Shown: positions 26,355 through 35,383, counted from the first letter of the stretch. The stretch: 41,556 bases of DNA from Flavobacteriales bacterium (GCA_015665315.1 JADFAK010000144.1:1-41556); one strand, 5' to 3'. Notes: a model not told the origin generated them from the sequence alone. Numbers and translations: made by a program.

Positions 26355-29093
26355 ATGGGTCAATTTTTTAAAGTTGTTCTTTCTGCTGCTCTTGTATTTC
26401 TATTTAGCCTTGTGGTTTCCGCACAGGACGAACTCCGTGTGGGTGGTTCTGTCAAGGATGCCGCGTCGATGAAAAAGAAGGAAAACGTGACCGTGACCGT
26501 TTATCAAAATGGCTCCGTTTTCGATTCGTACACCACTTCAAGTAATGGTAGGTATGAATTTGAACTACCTCTCGGCATGAATTACTCGTTCAAGTTTTCA
26601 AGTGAAGACTTCTTGGCTAAATCTATCAATGTTGATACCCGAAATATACCTGATGAAGACAAGGCTGGTGGGTTTGATATGGATATGGATGTGTCCCTAT
26701 TTGCTTACGTTGAAGGCTTTGATAAATCCATTCTTGATCAGCCCATTGGAAAGGCTAAGTTCGATCCAGTGAAGAATTCCATTGAGTATGATTTCGATTA
26801 CACGGCAAAAATAACCCAACTCATCAACGAAGAATTCGAGCGCCTCGAAGGAATGGCTGAGGAGATGGAGAAAATGAGGGCCGAGTTCGATGAACTAGTT
26901 CTAAAAGGCGATCAAAAAATGACCCAAGAGAAGTTCGGCGACGCGGTGGCGAAGTACGAGGAGGCTTTGCGAATTTTTCCAGATGATGAGCCTGCGCAAA
27001 CCAAGCTAGCCGCTGCTCAGGCCAAATTTGACGAACAAAATGCCTTGGCTGAACGTGAGAAGGATTATCTCATGCACATGTCCAACGGCGAGAAGAAGAT
27101 CAAAAGCGAAGACTATACGGCTGCGCTAGAATCATTCGAAGCCGCCCTGGATATCAAGCCCGAAGAAAAACTACCGAAAGACAAGATTGCTCAAGTCAAG
27201 GAATTGATGGCTGGCCTCGTTGATCAGGAAAAGTACGATTCCCTCATGGCCGAGGCAGATGATTACTTCGGTTCCGAAGATTATGCACTCGCTATTGAAA
27301 AGTATGAGGCTGCATCCAAAGTTAAGCCGGATGAAAAGCTTCCCCGGGACAAAAAACTTGAGGCTCAACGTCTGCTTGATGCCCTGCTAGCCGGCGAACA
27401 AGCTGAGGCCGATAAGCTGAAAAAATACGAAGACCTCCTTGCCCTAGGAGAACGAAATTTAAAGGACGAAAACTACGAAGTAGCTCGAAGGAACTATGTA
27501 GATGCCGGCGATATTTATCCCGATGAGCGCCTTCCACAAGATAAAATTGAAGAGATAGATGATATTCTCGCGAAGATGGCAGCGAATGCTGATGCCAATG
27601 AAAAAGCAGCTGCGGATAACGCAGAACGCGAGCGGATAGACAAGGAATACGCGGCCTTGATCGATAGCGCCAATGAAAAATTTGATGCCGAGACCCTGGA
27701 ATTGGCGAGAGAAGATTATGTGGCTGCGCTAGAGTTAAAACCGAACGAGAAATATCCTAAAGGACGAATTACACGAATTGACGAACTTCTGGCGAAGGCT
27801 AAGGAGGCCGAAGAGGATGTCGCCAACAATGAATTGGCCGAAAAAATGCGAGAGGCAGATGAACAAGCGGCCAAGGATAAGGCCGAGCGTGAAAGACTCG
27901 CCGAAGAAGAAAGACAACGCCGAATTGCCGAAGAGCTTGAGGAGAATGAACGCCTTGCAGCCCAAAGAGCTCGGGAAGAAGAAGCCAAACAAGACCGACG
28001 AGCACGATTGGCCAACGAGGTCGATACGTCGAAGGAAGATGAAGTAGAAAAGTATTACCGAGAAGCTAGAATTAGTGAAGAGGCGGCCAAGGCCAATAAA
28101 ATTCAACAAGACAAAGAAGACCATCTCGCCTACTTGGCGATGAAAGACGGCAATGCCGAATCAAGCAGAAAAGACAATGAACGTCAGCTTGAAACGCTTG
28201 AAGAGAATATGACAACGATTTACCGAGATGGTGAATATCGTCAGAAGGAAAAGGTACAGGCCAAAGAAGCTCTCAGGGAGAGAGACTCTGAACAACAACA
28301 AGAGTGGATCAGCGAGTCGGATGGCGCCCGTCGTCGAAATGAAGAAGAGGTTGCTGACAAAGAAAACCAACAAATCTTATTGACGGCCAATGACGCACAT
28401 CGTCTGGCACATACGGATAGAGTTGAACGCGAAAAGGAACAGAATGAGGCGTATCAGTCCTCGTATATCAAACGTGGCGATGCGTTGCGAACGGATAACG
28501 AATACAATGTAGATCGTACGAAAGAAGTTCAGCAGAACGTGGCTTTCGATGGTGAAAAAGTGCGACTCGAGAACATGGAAGAGGTGGAGGAGATGAAAGA
28601 AGATGTGGTAAAGTCGACCGACGACGTAATCGCTGCTTCCAATGATCGCCGTGCTTCTCAAATCGACAACAAAGAAGATCAGAAAGAGAGCCTGACTGCC
28701 ATCGGCAAAGGCAAGGAGGACTTGGTAGTCGACAATTACTACAAAGTAAAACAGTCCAAGAATAACAATACGGAAATGCTCCAGCAAGGCGAGGCCAACG
28801 CTCAAAATGCGCGCTACGACAAAAGGAAGGAACTTTTTGCCAAGGATGCTGGTTCGCCTAAAGACGTTGACGCCTACAAATTACCCGAAGGAGCTGAAGA
28901 TGTGCCAGAAGGTGTGAGTGAGAACTCATATCAATTGGGCAACAAAATAGTCATGGAGCGTACAGTGAAAATGGGCAATAAAGTCGATCATTTTAGAAAG
29001 GTGGTAAGCAAGTCAGGAACCTACTACTTCAAGAATGACAAAGCTATTACAGCCAATACTTGGAAGACTGAGACCATTAATATAGGTGATTGA
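26355..29093 (+). CDS. Long periplasmic TPR plus charged-helix protein
   Basis: 912 aa from the ATG at 26355, directly before a signal peptide ending VVSAQ (an ATG at 26331 would add eight residues). Residues about 28-90 resemble a carboxypeptidase-regulatory beta-sandwich (VTVTVYQNGSVFDSYTT, GRYEFELPLG). Five TPR-like repeats start at about residues 185, 244, 300, 364 and 438, each with 'KFGDAVAKYEEAL-IFPDDE' spacing and a shared ending of the type KPDEKLPxDKI. From about 480 to 830 the chain is almost pure charged helix rich in Glu, Lys, Arg and Asn, likely a very long coiled coil or spectrin-like rod. A small globular end (NSYQLGNKIVMERTVKMGNK) is conserved-looking. Probably a periplasmic scaffold; exact role unknown. 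Confidence 0.82.
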   Translation: MGQFFKVVLSAALVFLFSLVVSAQDELRVGGSVKDAASMKKKENVTVTVYQNGSVFDSYTTSSNGRYEFELPLGMNYSFKFSSEDFLAKSINVDTRNIPDEDKAGGFDMDMDVSLFAYVEGFDKSILDQPIGKAKFDPVKNSIEYDFDYTAKITQLINEEFERLEGMAEEMEKMRAEFDELVLKGDQKMTQEKFGDAVAKYEEALRIFPDDEPAQTKLAAAQAKFDEQNALAEREKDYLMHMSNGEKKIKSEDYTAALESFEAALDIKPEEKLPKDKIAQVKELMAGLVDQEKYDSLMAEADDYFGSEDYALAIEKYEAASKVKPDEKLPRDKKLEAQRLLDALLAGEQAEADKLKKYEDLLALGERNLKDENYEVARRNYVDAGDIYPDERLPQDKIEEIDDILAKMAANADANEKAAADNAERERIDKEYAALIDSANEKFDAETLELAREDYVAALELKPNEKYPKGRITRIDELLAKAKEAEEDVANNELAEKMREADEQAAKDKAERERLAEEERQRRIAEELEENERLAAQRAREEEAKQDRRARLANEVDTSKEDEVEKYYREARISEEAAKANKIQQDKEDHLAYLAMKDGNAESSRKDNERQLETLEENMTTIYRDGEYRQKEKVQAKEALRERDSEQQQEWISESDGARRRNEEEVADKENQQILLTANDAHRLAHTDRVEREKEQNEAYQSSYIKRGDALRTDNEYNVDRTKEVQQNVAFDGEKVRLENMEEVEEMKEDVVKSTDDVIAASNDRRASQIDNKEDQKESLTAIGKGKEDLVVDNYYKVKQSKNNNTEMLQQGEANAQNARYDKRKELFAKDAGSPKDVDAYKLPEGAEDVPEGVSENSYQLGNKIVMERTVKMGNKVDHFRKVVSKSGTYYFKNDKAITANTWKTETINIGD

Positions 29094-29148
29094 TAGTCAC
29101 TCCTTCGACCGCAATTTGACCTACTAAATGCATGCTCTACTGGATTAA

Positions 29149-29162
29149 GCCTTCGGCAAATG
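29149..29162 (+). repeat. Post-stop hairpin motif GCC-ttc-GGCAAATG, copy 4
   Basis: Lies 56 nt past the stop of the TPR gene, in the same orientation relative to its gene as copies 1-3. Just after it is another inverted repeat, GTTGA-N8-TCAAC (29167-29184). Confidence 0.45.
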
Positions 29163-29293
29163 ATGAGTTGACTTGCCGATCAACATGCTAGGTGACTTGA
29201 ACTTGTGGAAGTACGAATAAATGAATGAGGATAGGTGTATACCTCCACAATGTTTCTCGACGAATCCCATAATGAACTTCCGATAATTTAATC

Positions 29294-29740
29294 ATGCAAA
29301 AGATCACGATCATCAACGGACCCAATTTGAACTTGCTCGGAGTGCGAGAGCCAAGTGTTTATGGTGATATGAAATTTGATGATTTCCTTGCCCAACTTCG
29401 CAAGGAATTTCAAGACGTAGAGATAACTTATTTTCAAAGTAATATTGAAGGCGAACTCATCGATAAGTTACACGAGATGGGTTTTGAATCTGATGGTATA
29501 ATACTGAATGCTGCAGGGTATACCCATACTTCAGTTTCCATTCTAGATGCTATTCAAGCCATATCCTCCGATGTGATAGAAGTACATATAAGCAATGTAC
29601 ACGCGCGCGAGGAGTTTCGACATAAGTCACTGATTTCTGCGGGATGCAAAGGTAGTGTTTGTGGCCTAGGCTTGGATGGATATCGACTGGCCTTACTCCA
29701 TCTTACTCAGCGTCATTTGCGCTCGTCGCTTTTTTCTTGA
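29294..29740 (+). CDS. aroQ: Type II 3-dehydroquinate dehydratase
   Basis: 148 aa. It converts 3-dehydroquinate to 3-dehydroshikimate in the shikimate pathway and works as a dodecamer in the cytosol. GPNLNLLGVREPSVYG holds the flexible-lid Arg18 and the catalytic Tyr23; NAAGYTHTS begins at the substrate-binding Asn72; EVHISNVHAREEFRHKS contains the catalytic His98. All active-site residues are present and length is normal. It stands alone; the 200 nt before it (29094-29293) contain two small hairpins but no clear -7 box. Its last 38 bases overlap the probable true end of the convergent, frameshifted gene at 29703-30292. Confidence 0.96.
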   Translation: MQKITIINGPNLNLLGVREPSVYGDMKFDDFLAQLRKEFQDVEITYFQSNIEGELIDKLHEMGFESDGIILNAAGYTHTSVSILDAIQAISSDVIEVHISNVHAREEFRHKSLISAGCKGSVCGLGLDGYRLALLHLTQRHLRSSLFS

Positions 29741-30292
29741 GCATTAAGCGTGTGTGCTTTTCTATAAGTTGAAAGAGTACTTTCGTTTCCTTGTCGTCAA
29801 GTTGCTTTCCAAAGGCGTATTTCCTGCCCATGTAGCTGAAGCCGATCACATCCCCCCCATAATCCAGAAACTCTTGTCCATGAACTGCATGAAATTGGCT
29901 TGGTCATATTTATCAATAGCCACCTTTTTGAGATGTTGAAGGTTGAATTCTTGGCGTCCTCCGAAGGGTCCGATTTTGTTCTGGATTGACATGACGCCAG
30001 GGACAATTTCGATAGATTCAAAACCTATGAGTCGCCATAGAAAAACACGACTTATTCGGAACATAAAAAAGGCCCAGAAAACAAGACATCCCAAATAAAA
30101 GTAACGCTCCACTTCGACTTCAGTTCGCCCCGCCTCGTATAGAAACCCAATTCCGCAGGCTGTCCATAGAACAAGCCAAAGGCCAAGTAGAGAAAGCTGC
30201 CACTTTGGTATGCGCGGACTTATTTCGATTTTGACTATTTCTGGAGAAGCGCTGAATGTAACTCGCTCTCCGATGCTTTTAGAATTTTCCAT
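29703..30292 (-). pseudogene. Two-helix membrane protein gene with a 1-nt frameshift
   Basis: The frame from the ATG at 30292 encodes a start region, two membrane helices (about residues 30-50 and 64-85) and a PH-like beta domain (IEIVPGVMSIQNKIGPFGGRQEF), then hits TGA at 29846 right after FWIMGGM. One base out of phase the minus strand continues as DVIGFSYMGRKYAFGKQL and on to a TAA at 29703, which reads as the natural last strands and helix of the same domain. The two frames meet at a run of seven G (plus-strand C at 29852-29858); an eighth G would restore one 196-aa protein. So this is either a sequencing error, a recent loss, or a slipping tract. The gene follows bshA by 22 nt on the same strand. 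Family not recognised beyond the fold guess. Confidence 0.75.
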
Positions 30293-30314
30293 TAATTCAA
30301 GAATTGATGCTCTC

Positions 30315-31436
30315 CTACTTTAGAACACTTTCATACAATTCCTCGTACGCGGGAAGAATTTTATCAATGTCAAACTGTTTAGCTCGCTTGAAAGCGTTGT
30401 CTTTGAATTTGGCCAATCTCTCCTCGTCTTCGAGTAAATAGATAGCATGTTTGGCCATGTCTTCGTAGTCCCCAACATTGCTCATCATCCCCGTAACACC
30501 GTGTCGATTGATTTCGGGGATTCCTCCGGTATTGGTGCTAATTACTGGCACCCTAGCGGCCATGGCCTCAAGTGCAGCCAAACCAAAACTCTCGCTTTCG
30601 GAAGGAAGAACAAAAAGATCGGCGACGCCCAGTGCTTCGGTTGGGTTTTTCAATTTACCCAGCATTATGACATGCTCACATGTATTCAATTCACGGCAAA
30701 GTTGTTCAACTTTACTTCGGTCTGGACCATCACCAATGAGCAATAATTTGGCAGGTGTTTTTTCGAGGACCAAGGCAAACATGCGGATAACATCTTCGAC
30801 TCTTTTGACAGCCCTGAAGTTTGAAATATGAACCAGAATTTTTTCTCCATTGGGTGCATGTTTGAGGGCAAACGCACTCGATTTTTCAAAATGCATTTTC
30901 TCCACGCACACAAAATTCGGAATGACATGGATGTCTTTGTCGACGCCGAATAACTTATAGGTGTCATTCTTGAGACTGTGAGAAACTGCGGTTACCGCGT
31001 CGCTTTGATTGATGGCAAACGAGATAACCGGTTCAAAAGAACTATCTCTTCCCAACAAGGTGATATCCGTTCCGTGAAGGGTGGTTATGACCGGTAATTT
31101 GATCCCATGTGCTTCCAAGATTTTTTTTGCTGTATAGGCAGCACTCGCGTGAGGAATGGCATAATGCACATGCAAGAGGTCGAGTTTTTCATAGCGCGTT
31201 ACGTCTACAATCTTACTGGCTAAAACAAATTCGTATGGCGGGTAGTCGAACAGCGGGTAATCCGACACGTTGACTTCGTGGTAATATATGTTTTCGGCGA
31301 AGGAACCTAGGCGAACAGGTTGGTTGTACGTGATGAAGTGAACTTCATGATCTTTTGCCGCTAGTGCTTTCCCTAACTCTGTCGCAACTACGCCGCTTCC
31401 TCCAAACGTTGGATAGCAAACTATTCCAATCTTCAT
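30315..31436 (-). CDS. bshA: N-acetyl-alpha-D-glucosaminyl L-malate synthase BshA
   Basis: 373 aa GT4-family glycosyltransferase. It joins UDP-GlcNAc and L-malate in the first step of bacillithiol synthesis. KIGIVCYPTFGGSGVVATELG is the family's N-terminal signature and acceptor side; LLHVHYAIPHASAAYTAK and TTLHGTDITLLG follow; the donor side has HISNFRAVKRVEDVI and the nucleotide-sugar motif PSESESFGLAALEAMAARVPVISTNTGGIPE, with the EX7E glutamates of GT4 enzymes. The ATG overlaps the stop of the GH3 fusion gene (ATGA), so the two are coupled. bshB and bshC are not in the window. It is downstream in an operon with a cell-wall recycling-type enzyme, an association worth noting. Confidence 0.95.
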   Translation of the reverse strand: MKIGIVCYPTFGGSGVVATELGKALAAKDHEVHFITYNQPVRLGSFAENIYYHEVNVSDYPLFDYPPYEFVLASKIVDVTRYEKLDLLHVHYAIPHASAAYTAKKILEAHGIKLPVITTLHGTDITLLGRDSSFEPVISFAINQSDAVTAVSHSLKNDTYKLFGVDKDIHVIPNFVCVEKMHFEKSSAFALKHAPNGEKILVHISNFRAVKRVEDVIRMFALVLEKTPAKLLLIGDGPDRSKVEQLCRELNTCEHVIMLGKLKNPTEALGVADLFVLPSESESFGLAALEAMAARVPVISTNTGGIPEINRHGVTGMMSNVGDYEDMAKHAIYLLEDEERLAKFKDNAFKRAKQFDIDKILPAYEELYESVLK

Positions 31437-34429
31437 TTTATGTTCTGATTTGTCGTCAGGTGGTCCGTTGCCATTCTATTCGGAATGTTCAAAGCCTCGT
31501 AAATCACTTCTTGAATATCGGTTCTAATATTCATTTTTAAGAGCTTCGAATTATCTGCATTTGGATACACTCGATTGGACAAAAATACATAAACGATTCC
31601 GTGTACTGGGTCGGCCCATGCAATAGTTCCCGTAAAACCCGAATGACCGAAACTTTCTGGCGTGGCTTGGTTGCATGTAGGACCTGAATCCAATGCGCTT
31701 GTCGGTTTGTCAAATCCTATTCCTCTTCTGTTTCCATCGTCACAATAATGGCAATCGGTGAAATAGTCAATTGTTTCTGGTGCAATGTATTGCCGTCCAC
31801 CGTAATAACCACGATCCATAAACATCTGCATCATGACCGCCAGATCATAGGCCGTGCTAAACACACCCGCGTGTCCGCCAACTCCTCCAGTCATTGCAGC
31901 ACCAGGGTCATGCACATGTCCGTGGACCAGCTGTTTTCTAAATAGGAGATCGTATTCCGTAGGTGCGATTCGCGAAATATCCATGCGCTCCAGTGGAAGA
32001 TACCCGATGCTTGTCAGTCCCATCGGTTTATAAAAGCTTTCGGTAACATATTGGTCAATCGAAAGCCCCGTTTTTTGCTCGACAATCTTCTGGATAAAAT
32101 AATATCCGAGGTCGCTATACTTATATTTCTGTTGGTTGCTGAGTGGGGTGTTGTAGATTTCATTTAGCATGGAATCCCGATAGGCGTCAAGGATATATAG
32201 ATTATCCGCTACCTGGACCGAATACCCTTCTTTTTTTGTGTCGCTGTATATCCGAGGATCCAAACTTCCTTCATTGATTGTCTCGAGATAAAACGGAATC
32301 CACGACCTCAATCTCGCATAGTGAGAAAGCATCTCCCTCAAGTTGAGATTGTAATATTCAGATGTGTCGCATACATCAAGATAATCGCACAAGTTGTAAT
32401 CCACATTCACCAGCCCTTCGTCTTGAAGCTTCATCAGAGCTGCCGTCGATGATACGATTTTGGTTATGGAGGCAATGTCGTAGACCGTGTTTTGATCTAC
32501 CGGAATTTTAGCTTCATAGGTCTGGTTTCCAAATCCTTTGTCGTAAAAAATCTGACCGTCTTTCGCGACAAGAACTCGACAACCCGGATAGGCTTGAGCT
32601 TTGACCCCCGCCATGGCGATGCTGTCGATTCTCTCTAAGTAGCTAGGGTCTATGCCAATCGATTCAGGACTAGTGAAGCCCAGACGCACAGGAGCGAATG
32701 GCTTGAGTCCGCAACCAGCGGGGTATTTTGCTGAAATGGAAACGGGTAGTTGTCCGCCACCGCCGCCCGCACCGGCCAAATAATTGGCAACTGCCCTTTG
32801 GGTGACTTTTGTGTCTTGGTAGGCTACATTCACCATTTGGGCTTTACCTGGAAAGGGGATGGAGGCCAGACCATAAGGGTTGGCAAAAACATTGAGGAAA
32901 ACTTGTGTCTTTTGGGCGATTTCGTTCACCAACCTCGAAGCTTGTTCGGTTAGGTTGTAATTTTTAGAAGCTTTGTTGCTTGTGTTTAACCAGTTGATGA
33001 TTACCAAATCATATTCAGACAAGTCGGCAACGTATTTTTTAATCGTCGAAAAACTTGGCCGATAGTCAACAGCATAGCGGTCGAATAGGGCAAAGTTGGC
33101 CAGCTCGTCGTTGAAAGCATTTTTTTCACCTTCTCCAAAAGAGAGCGTTGCAATCTTCAATGTGTCGGACTTCCATAGTTGAATGGGCGAAGTGTTTTTG
33201 ATCGTGGTGATCGCCTGTGCCACGATTTCTCTTTCCAATGCTTGCGCATACGGTGAGTTCAAATCGGCAATGGCATTTCTCTTCGAAATAGGGCGATACT
33301 TATCAAGGCCTGCCCATTGCTTTGCTTGAAGGATACGCCGACATTTAGATTCTATTTGATCCAAGCTCAGTTGGCCTGAATCCAATGCCTGTTTGATCTT
33401 TTCGATGGCAACAGGGACATCAGCTGGAAACAGCAACATGTCATTTCCGGCTTGAAGCGCTTTGACATCCATTTCCCCTGCTTCGAAATACTTGGCAATA
33501 CCCTGCATCGTCATGGCATCGGTGAAAATCAATCCGTCAAAACCAAGGTCCTCACGGAGGATTCCCGTCACAATTTTTTTCGAAAGTGTCGAGGGTTGAA
33601 GATGGGTTGAATCGATTTTGGGCATGTAGAGATGGGCAATCATCATGCTTCCAATTCCAGCATCAACCAGTTTTTCAAAAGGATATAATTCAATGCTGTC
33701 CAGTCTTGCTCGATCGTGAGGAATAATGGGCAGTTCTTTGTGCGAATCGACATCGGTATCACCATGACCAGGGAAGTGTTTTCCACATGCCATGACACCC
33801 TCGTCTTGCAATCCCTTTGTATATGCTAGTCCATATCTGGAAACAAGCTCACGCATTTCGCCGAATGATCTGTTTCCTATAACTGGATTCGACGCATTGT
33901 TATTGATGTCTACAACTGGGGCGAAATTGACATGAACTCCAATGCGCTTGAGCTGACGGCCCACTTCTCGTCCGAAATTGTAGACCAAGGTCTCATCATT
34001 TACAGCCCCCAAAGTCATTTGTCGTGGATAGACAATGGTTGAGTCGAGTCTCATTCCCGGACCCCATTCGGCATCCATGGCAACCAATAGTGGAACATTG
34101 CTCAAAGACTGGTACCTGTTGTATTGGTCTATTTCACGTATAGGTCCGCCCTGCATGAAAATAAGTCCGCCCACTTCTTGTTCGGTGATCAATTTTTCGA
34201 TCTCGTCACGATGTTTTGAGCCCAGGTTGGAGTAGGCCGCCACCATAAACAGTTGACCAATCTTTTGATCCAATGTCAATGTAGTCATAACCGAATCAAC
34301 CCAAGGATTGCTTTTGGCGTATATCGACTGGTGAATTTCTGGAGGTGAATCCAGATCGATTTTATTCGAAAAGCTAATTAGGAAGATCGAACCAAAAATG
34401 GCGAAAATGGACAGGAAAAGATAGCGCAT
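31433..34429 (-). CDS. Fusion of NagZ-like GH3 glycosidase and beta-lactamase-fold serine hydrolase
   Basis: 998 aa from the ATG at 34429; the longer frame begins with TTG at 34441. A hydrophobic N-terminus (about residues 1-20) suggests export or a membrane anchor. Residues about 45-370 are a GH3 domain of the beta-N-acetylglucosaminidase type: KHFPGHGDTDVDSH with general-acid His230, and nucleophile Asp304 in LIFTDAMTM. Residues about 380-570 are a GH3 C-terminal-like linker. Residues about 590-975 are a penicillin-binding/class C-type serine hydrolase with Ser654-x-x-Lys657 (SITK), Tyr771 in YSD and His929 in FGHSGFTG. Both active sites look complete. The likely work is on peptidoglycan fragments, sugar bond and peptide or ester bond. 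The gene leads an operon with bshA and the frameshifted gene. Confidence 0.9.
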   Translation of the reverse strand: MRYLFLSIFAIFGSIFLISFSNKIDLDSPPEIHQSIYAKSNPWVDSVMTTLTLDQKIGQLFMVAAYSNLGSKHRDEIEKLITEQEVGGLIFMQGGPIREIDQYNRYQSLSNVPLLVAMDAEWGPGMRLDSTIVYPRQMTLGAVNDETLVYNFGREVGRQLKRIGVHVNFAPVVDINNNASNPVIGNRSFGEMRELVSRYGLAYTKGLQDEGVMACGKHFPGHGDTDVDSHKELPIIPHDRARLDSIELYPFEKLVDAGIGSMMIAHLYMPKIDSTHLQPSTLSKKIVTGILREDLGFDGLIFTDAMTMQGIAKYFEAGEMDVKALQAGNDMLLFPADVPVAIEKIKQALDSGQLSLDQIESKCRRILQAKQWAGLDKYRPISKRNAIADLNSPYAQALEREIVAQAITTIKNTSPIQLWKSDTLKIATLSFGEGEKNAFNDELANFALFDRYAVDYRPSFSTIKKYVADLSEYDLVIINWLNTSNKASKNYNLTEQASRLVNEIAQKTQVFLNVFANPYGLASIPFPGKAQMVNVAYQDTKVTQRAVANYLAGAGGGGGQLPVSISAKYPAGCGLKPFAPVRLGFTSPESIGIDPSYLERIDSIAMAGVKAQAYPGCRVLVAKDGQIFYDKGFGNQTYEAKIPVDQNTVYDIASITKIVSSTAALMKLQDEGLVNVDYNLCDYLDVCDTSEYYNLNLREMLSHYARLRSWIPFYLETINEGSLDPRIYSDTKKEGYSVQVADNLYILDAYRDSMLNEIYNTPLSNQQKYKYSDLGYYFIQKIVEQKTGLSIDQYVTESFYKPMGLTSIGYLPLERMDISRIAPTEYDLLFRKQLVHGHVHDPGAAMTGGVGGHAGVFSTAYDLAVMMQMFMDRGYYGGRQYIAPETIDYFTDCHYCDDGNRRGIGFDKPTSALDSGPTCNQATPESFGHSGFTGTIAWADPVHGIVYVFLSNRVYPNADNSKLLKMNIRTDIQEVIYEALNIPNRMATDHLTTNQNIK

Positions 34430-34452
34430 AACATTACTCAAGATTTAACGAA

Positions 34453-34466
34453 ATTATCGCGATAAT
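34453..34466. promoter_or_regulatory. Perfect 14-bp palindrome before the GH3 fusion gene
   Basis: ATTATCGCGATAAT is a perfect palindrome 24 nt upstream of the ATG at 34429, in the promoter-proximal part of the 114-nt spacer after cmk. Its position suits an operator for a dimeric regulator. The regulator is not identifiable. Confidence 0.5.
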
Positions 34467-34555
34467 CGGCAGGCACGATGAGGCGCTTGTCTAATTATCA
34501 ACAAGTGAGTAGCTAAAATTGATTTGAGTAAAAAGGAACTAAAAAGGAGCAAATA

Positions 34556-35281
34556 TCATTCCACTACTCCCGACTCGGCTTCAGTTTTTTTTTCGACAGA
34601 TTCAAAGGCTCTGCGAATGTGGCTCATGGCGAAATCAAACTGTTCTTCTTGCGTCAGGTGTGTGTTGTCGATAATGATGGCGTCGTCCGACTTGCGTAGG
34701 GGGTCGTTGGTTCTATTTGAATCGGTCGTATCTCTACTAGTAATATTCTGTACTACTTCTTGCAGAGATATTTCAGTGCCATTGCTTCGCAGTTCATCAA
34801 AGCGACGTTGGGCACGTACCAAATCATCGGCTGTCATGAAGAATTTAACATGTGCATTTGGCATGACGACCGTTCCTATGTCGCGACCATCCATAACCAC
34901 TCCTCCGAATTCGGCTAGTCTTTTTTGTAGGCGAACCAATTTAGCCCGTACTTCTTTGAGTTCGCTCACTGCGCTCACGAAATTGGAAACCTGCATTGAG
35001 CGGATTTCTTTTTCAACGTTGGCGGTATTCAGGAAAGTCTCTGAACTTTGAGTTTCAGGATTGTATTTGAAGGAGATGTATACGTTGTCAAGCGAACTGA
35101 TGAGGCTATTCGTGTCAAGCTTGCCTTGTTTAATGAAACCACTTTGCAAAGCGTACAAAGCCATGGCCCGATACATCGCGCCCGTGTCGATATACACGTA
35201 GTTGAGTTCTTTGGCAATTTGTTTTGCTAAAGTGCTTTTTCCGCAGGACGAATGTCCGTCTATGGCAATGTTTATCTTCAA
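34556..35281 (-). CDS. cmk: Cytidylate kinase
   Basis: 241 aa. It phosphorylates CMP and dCMP with ATP. The P-loop is GHSSCGKS at residues 9-16; YVYIDTGAMYRAMALYAL is the CMP-binding start; VVMDGRDIGTVVMPNAHVKFFMTA carries the conserved Arg-Asp; RRFDELR and RDTTDSNRTNDPLRKS follow. The start appears to be TTG: no ATG is in frame before the P-loop, and KINIAIDG is where family members begin. A strong promoter (35302-35333) ends 16-20 nt before this TTG. cmk next to porQ is seen in other members of this phylum. The C-terminal tail (EKKTEAESGVVE) is charged and nonconserved. Confidence 0.94.
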   Translation of the reverse strand: MKINIAIDGHSSCGKSTLAKQIAKELNYVYIDTGAMYRAMALYALQSGFIKQGKLDTNSLISSLDNVYISFKYNPETQSSETFLNTANVEKEIRSMQVSNFVSAVSELKEVRAKLVRLQKRLAEFGGVVMDGRDIGTVVMPNAHVKFFMTADDLVRAQRRFDELRSNGTEISLQEVVQNITSRDTTDSNRTNDPLRKSDDAIIIDNTHLTQEEQFDFAMSHIRRAFESVEKKTEAESGVVE

Positions 35282-35301
35282 TTCATCTCTGTTTTGAAAT
35301 A

Positions 35302-35333
35302 CAAATATACCGCGAAAAGACCGATCAATGAAA
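35302..35333 (-). promoter_or_regulatory. Bacteroidota promoter of cmk (TTTC-N20-TATATTTG)
   Basis: The -7 box TATATTTG (35302-35309) is perfect; the -33 box is TTTC (35330-35333), one base off TTTG, with a 20-nt spacer. It leaves a leader of about 16 nt before the TTG start at 35281. Confidence 0.65.
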
Positions 35334-35383
35334 TTGTCACCGACACGAAATGAGTTAAATGTTGAAGGATGGAGTGGGGAGAA

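Noticed and set aside
29094-29293. Small RNA or short gene between the TPR gene and aroQ
   Set aside because: Two small hairpins are present, but there is no -7 box at a suitable place, no T-run and no frame with a plausible product.
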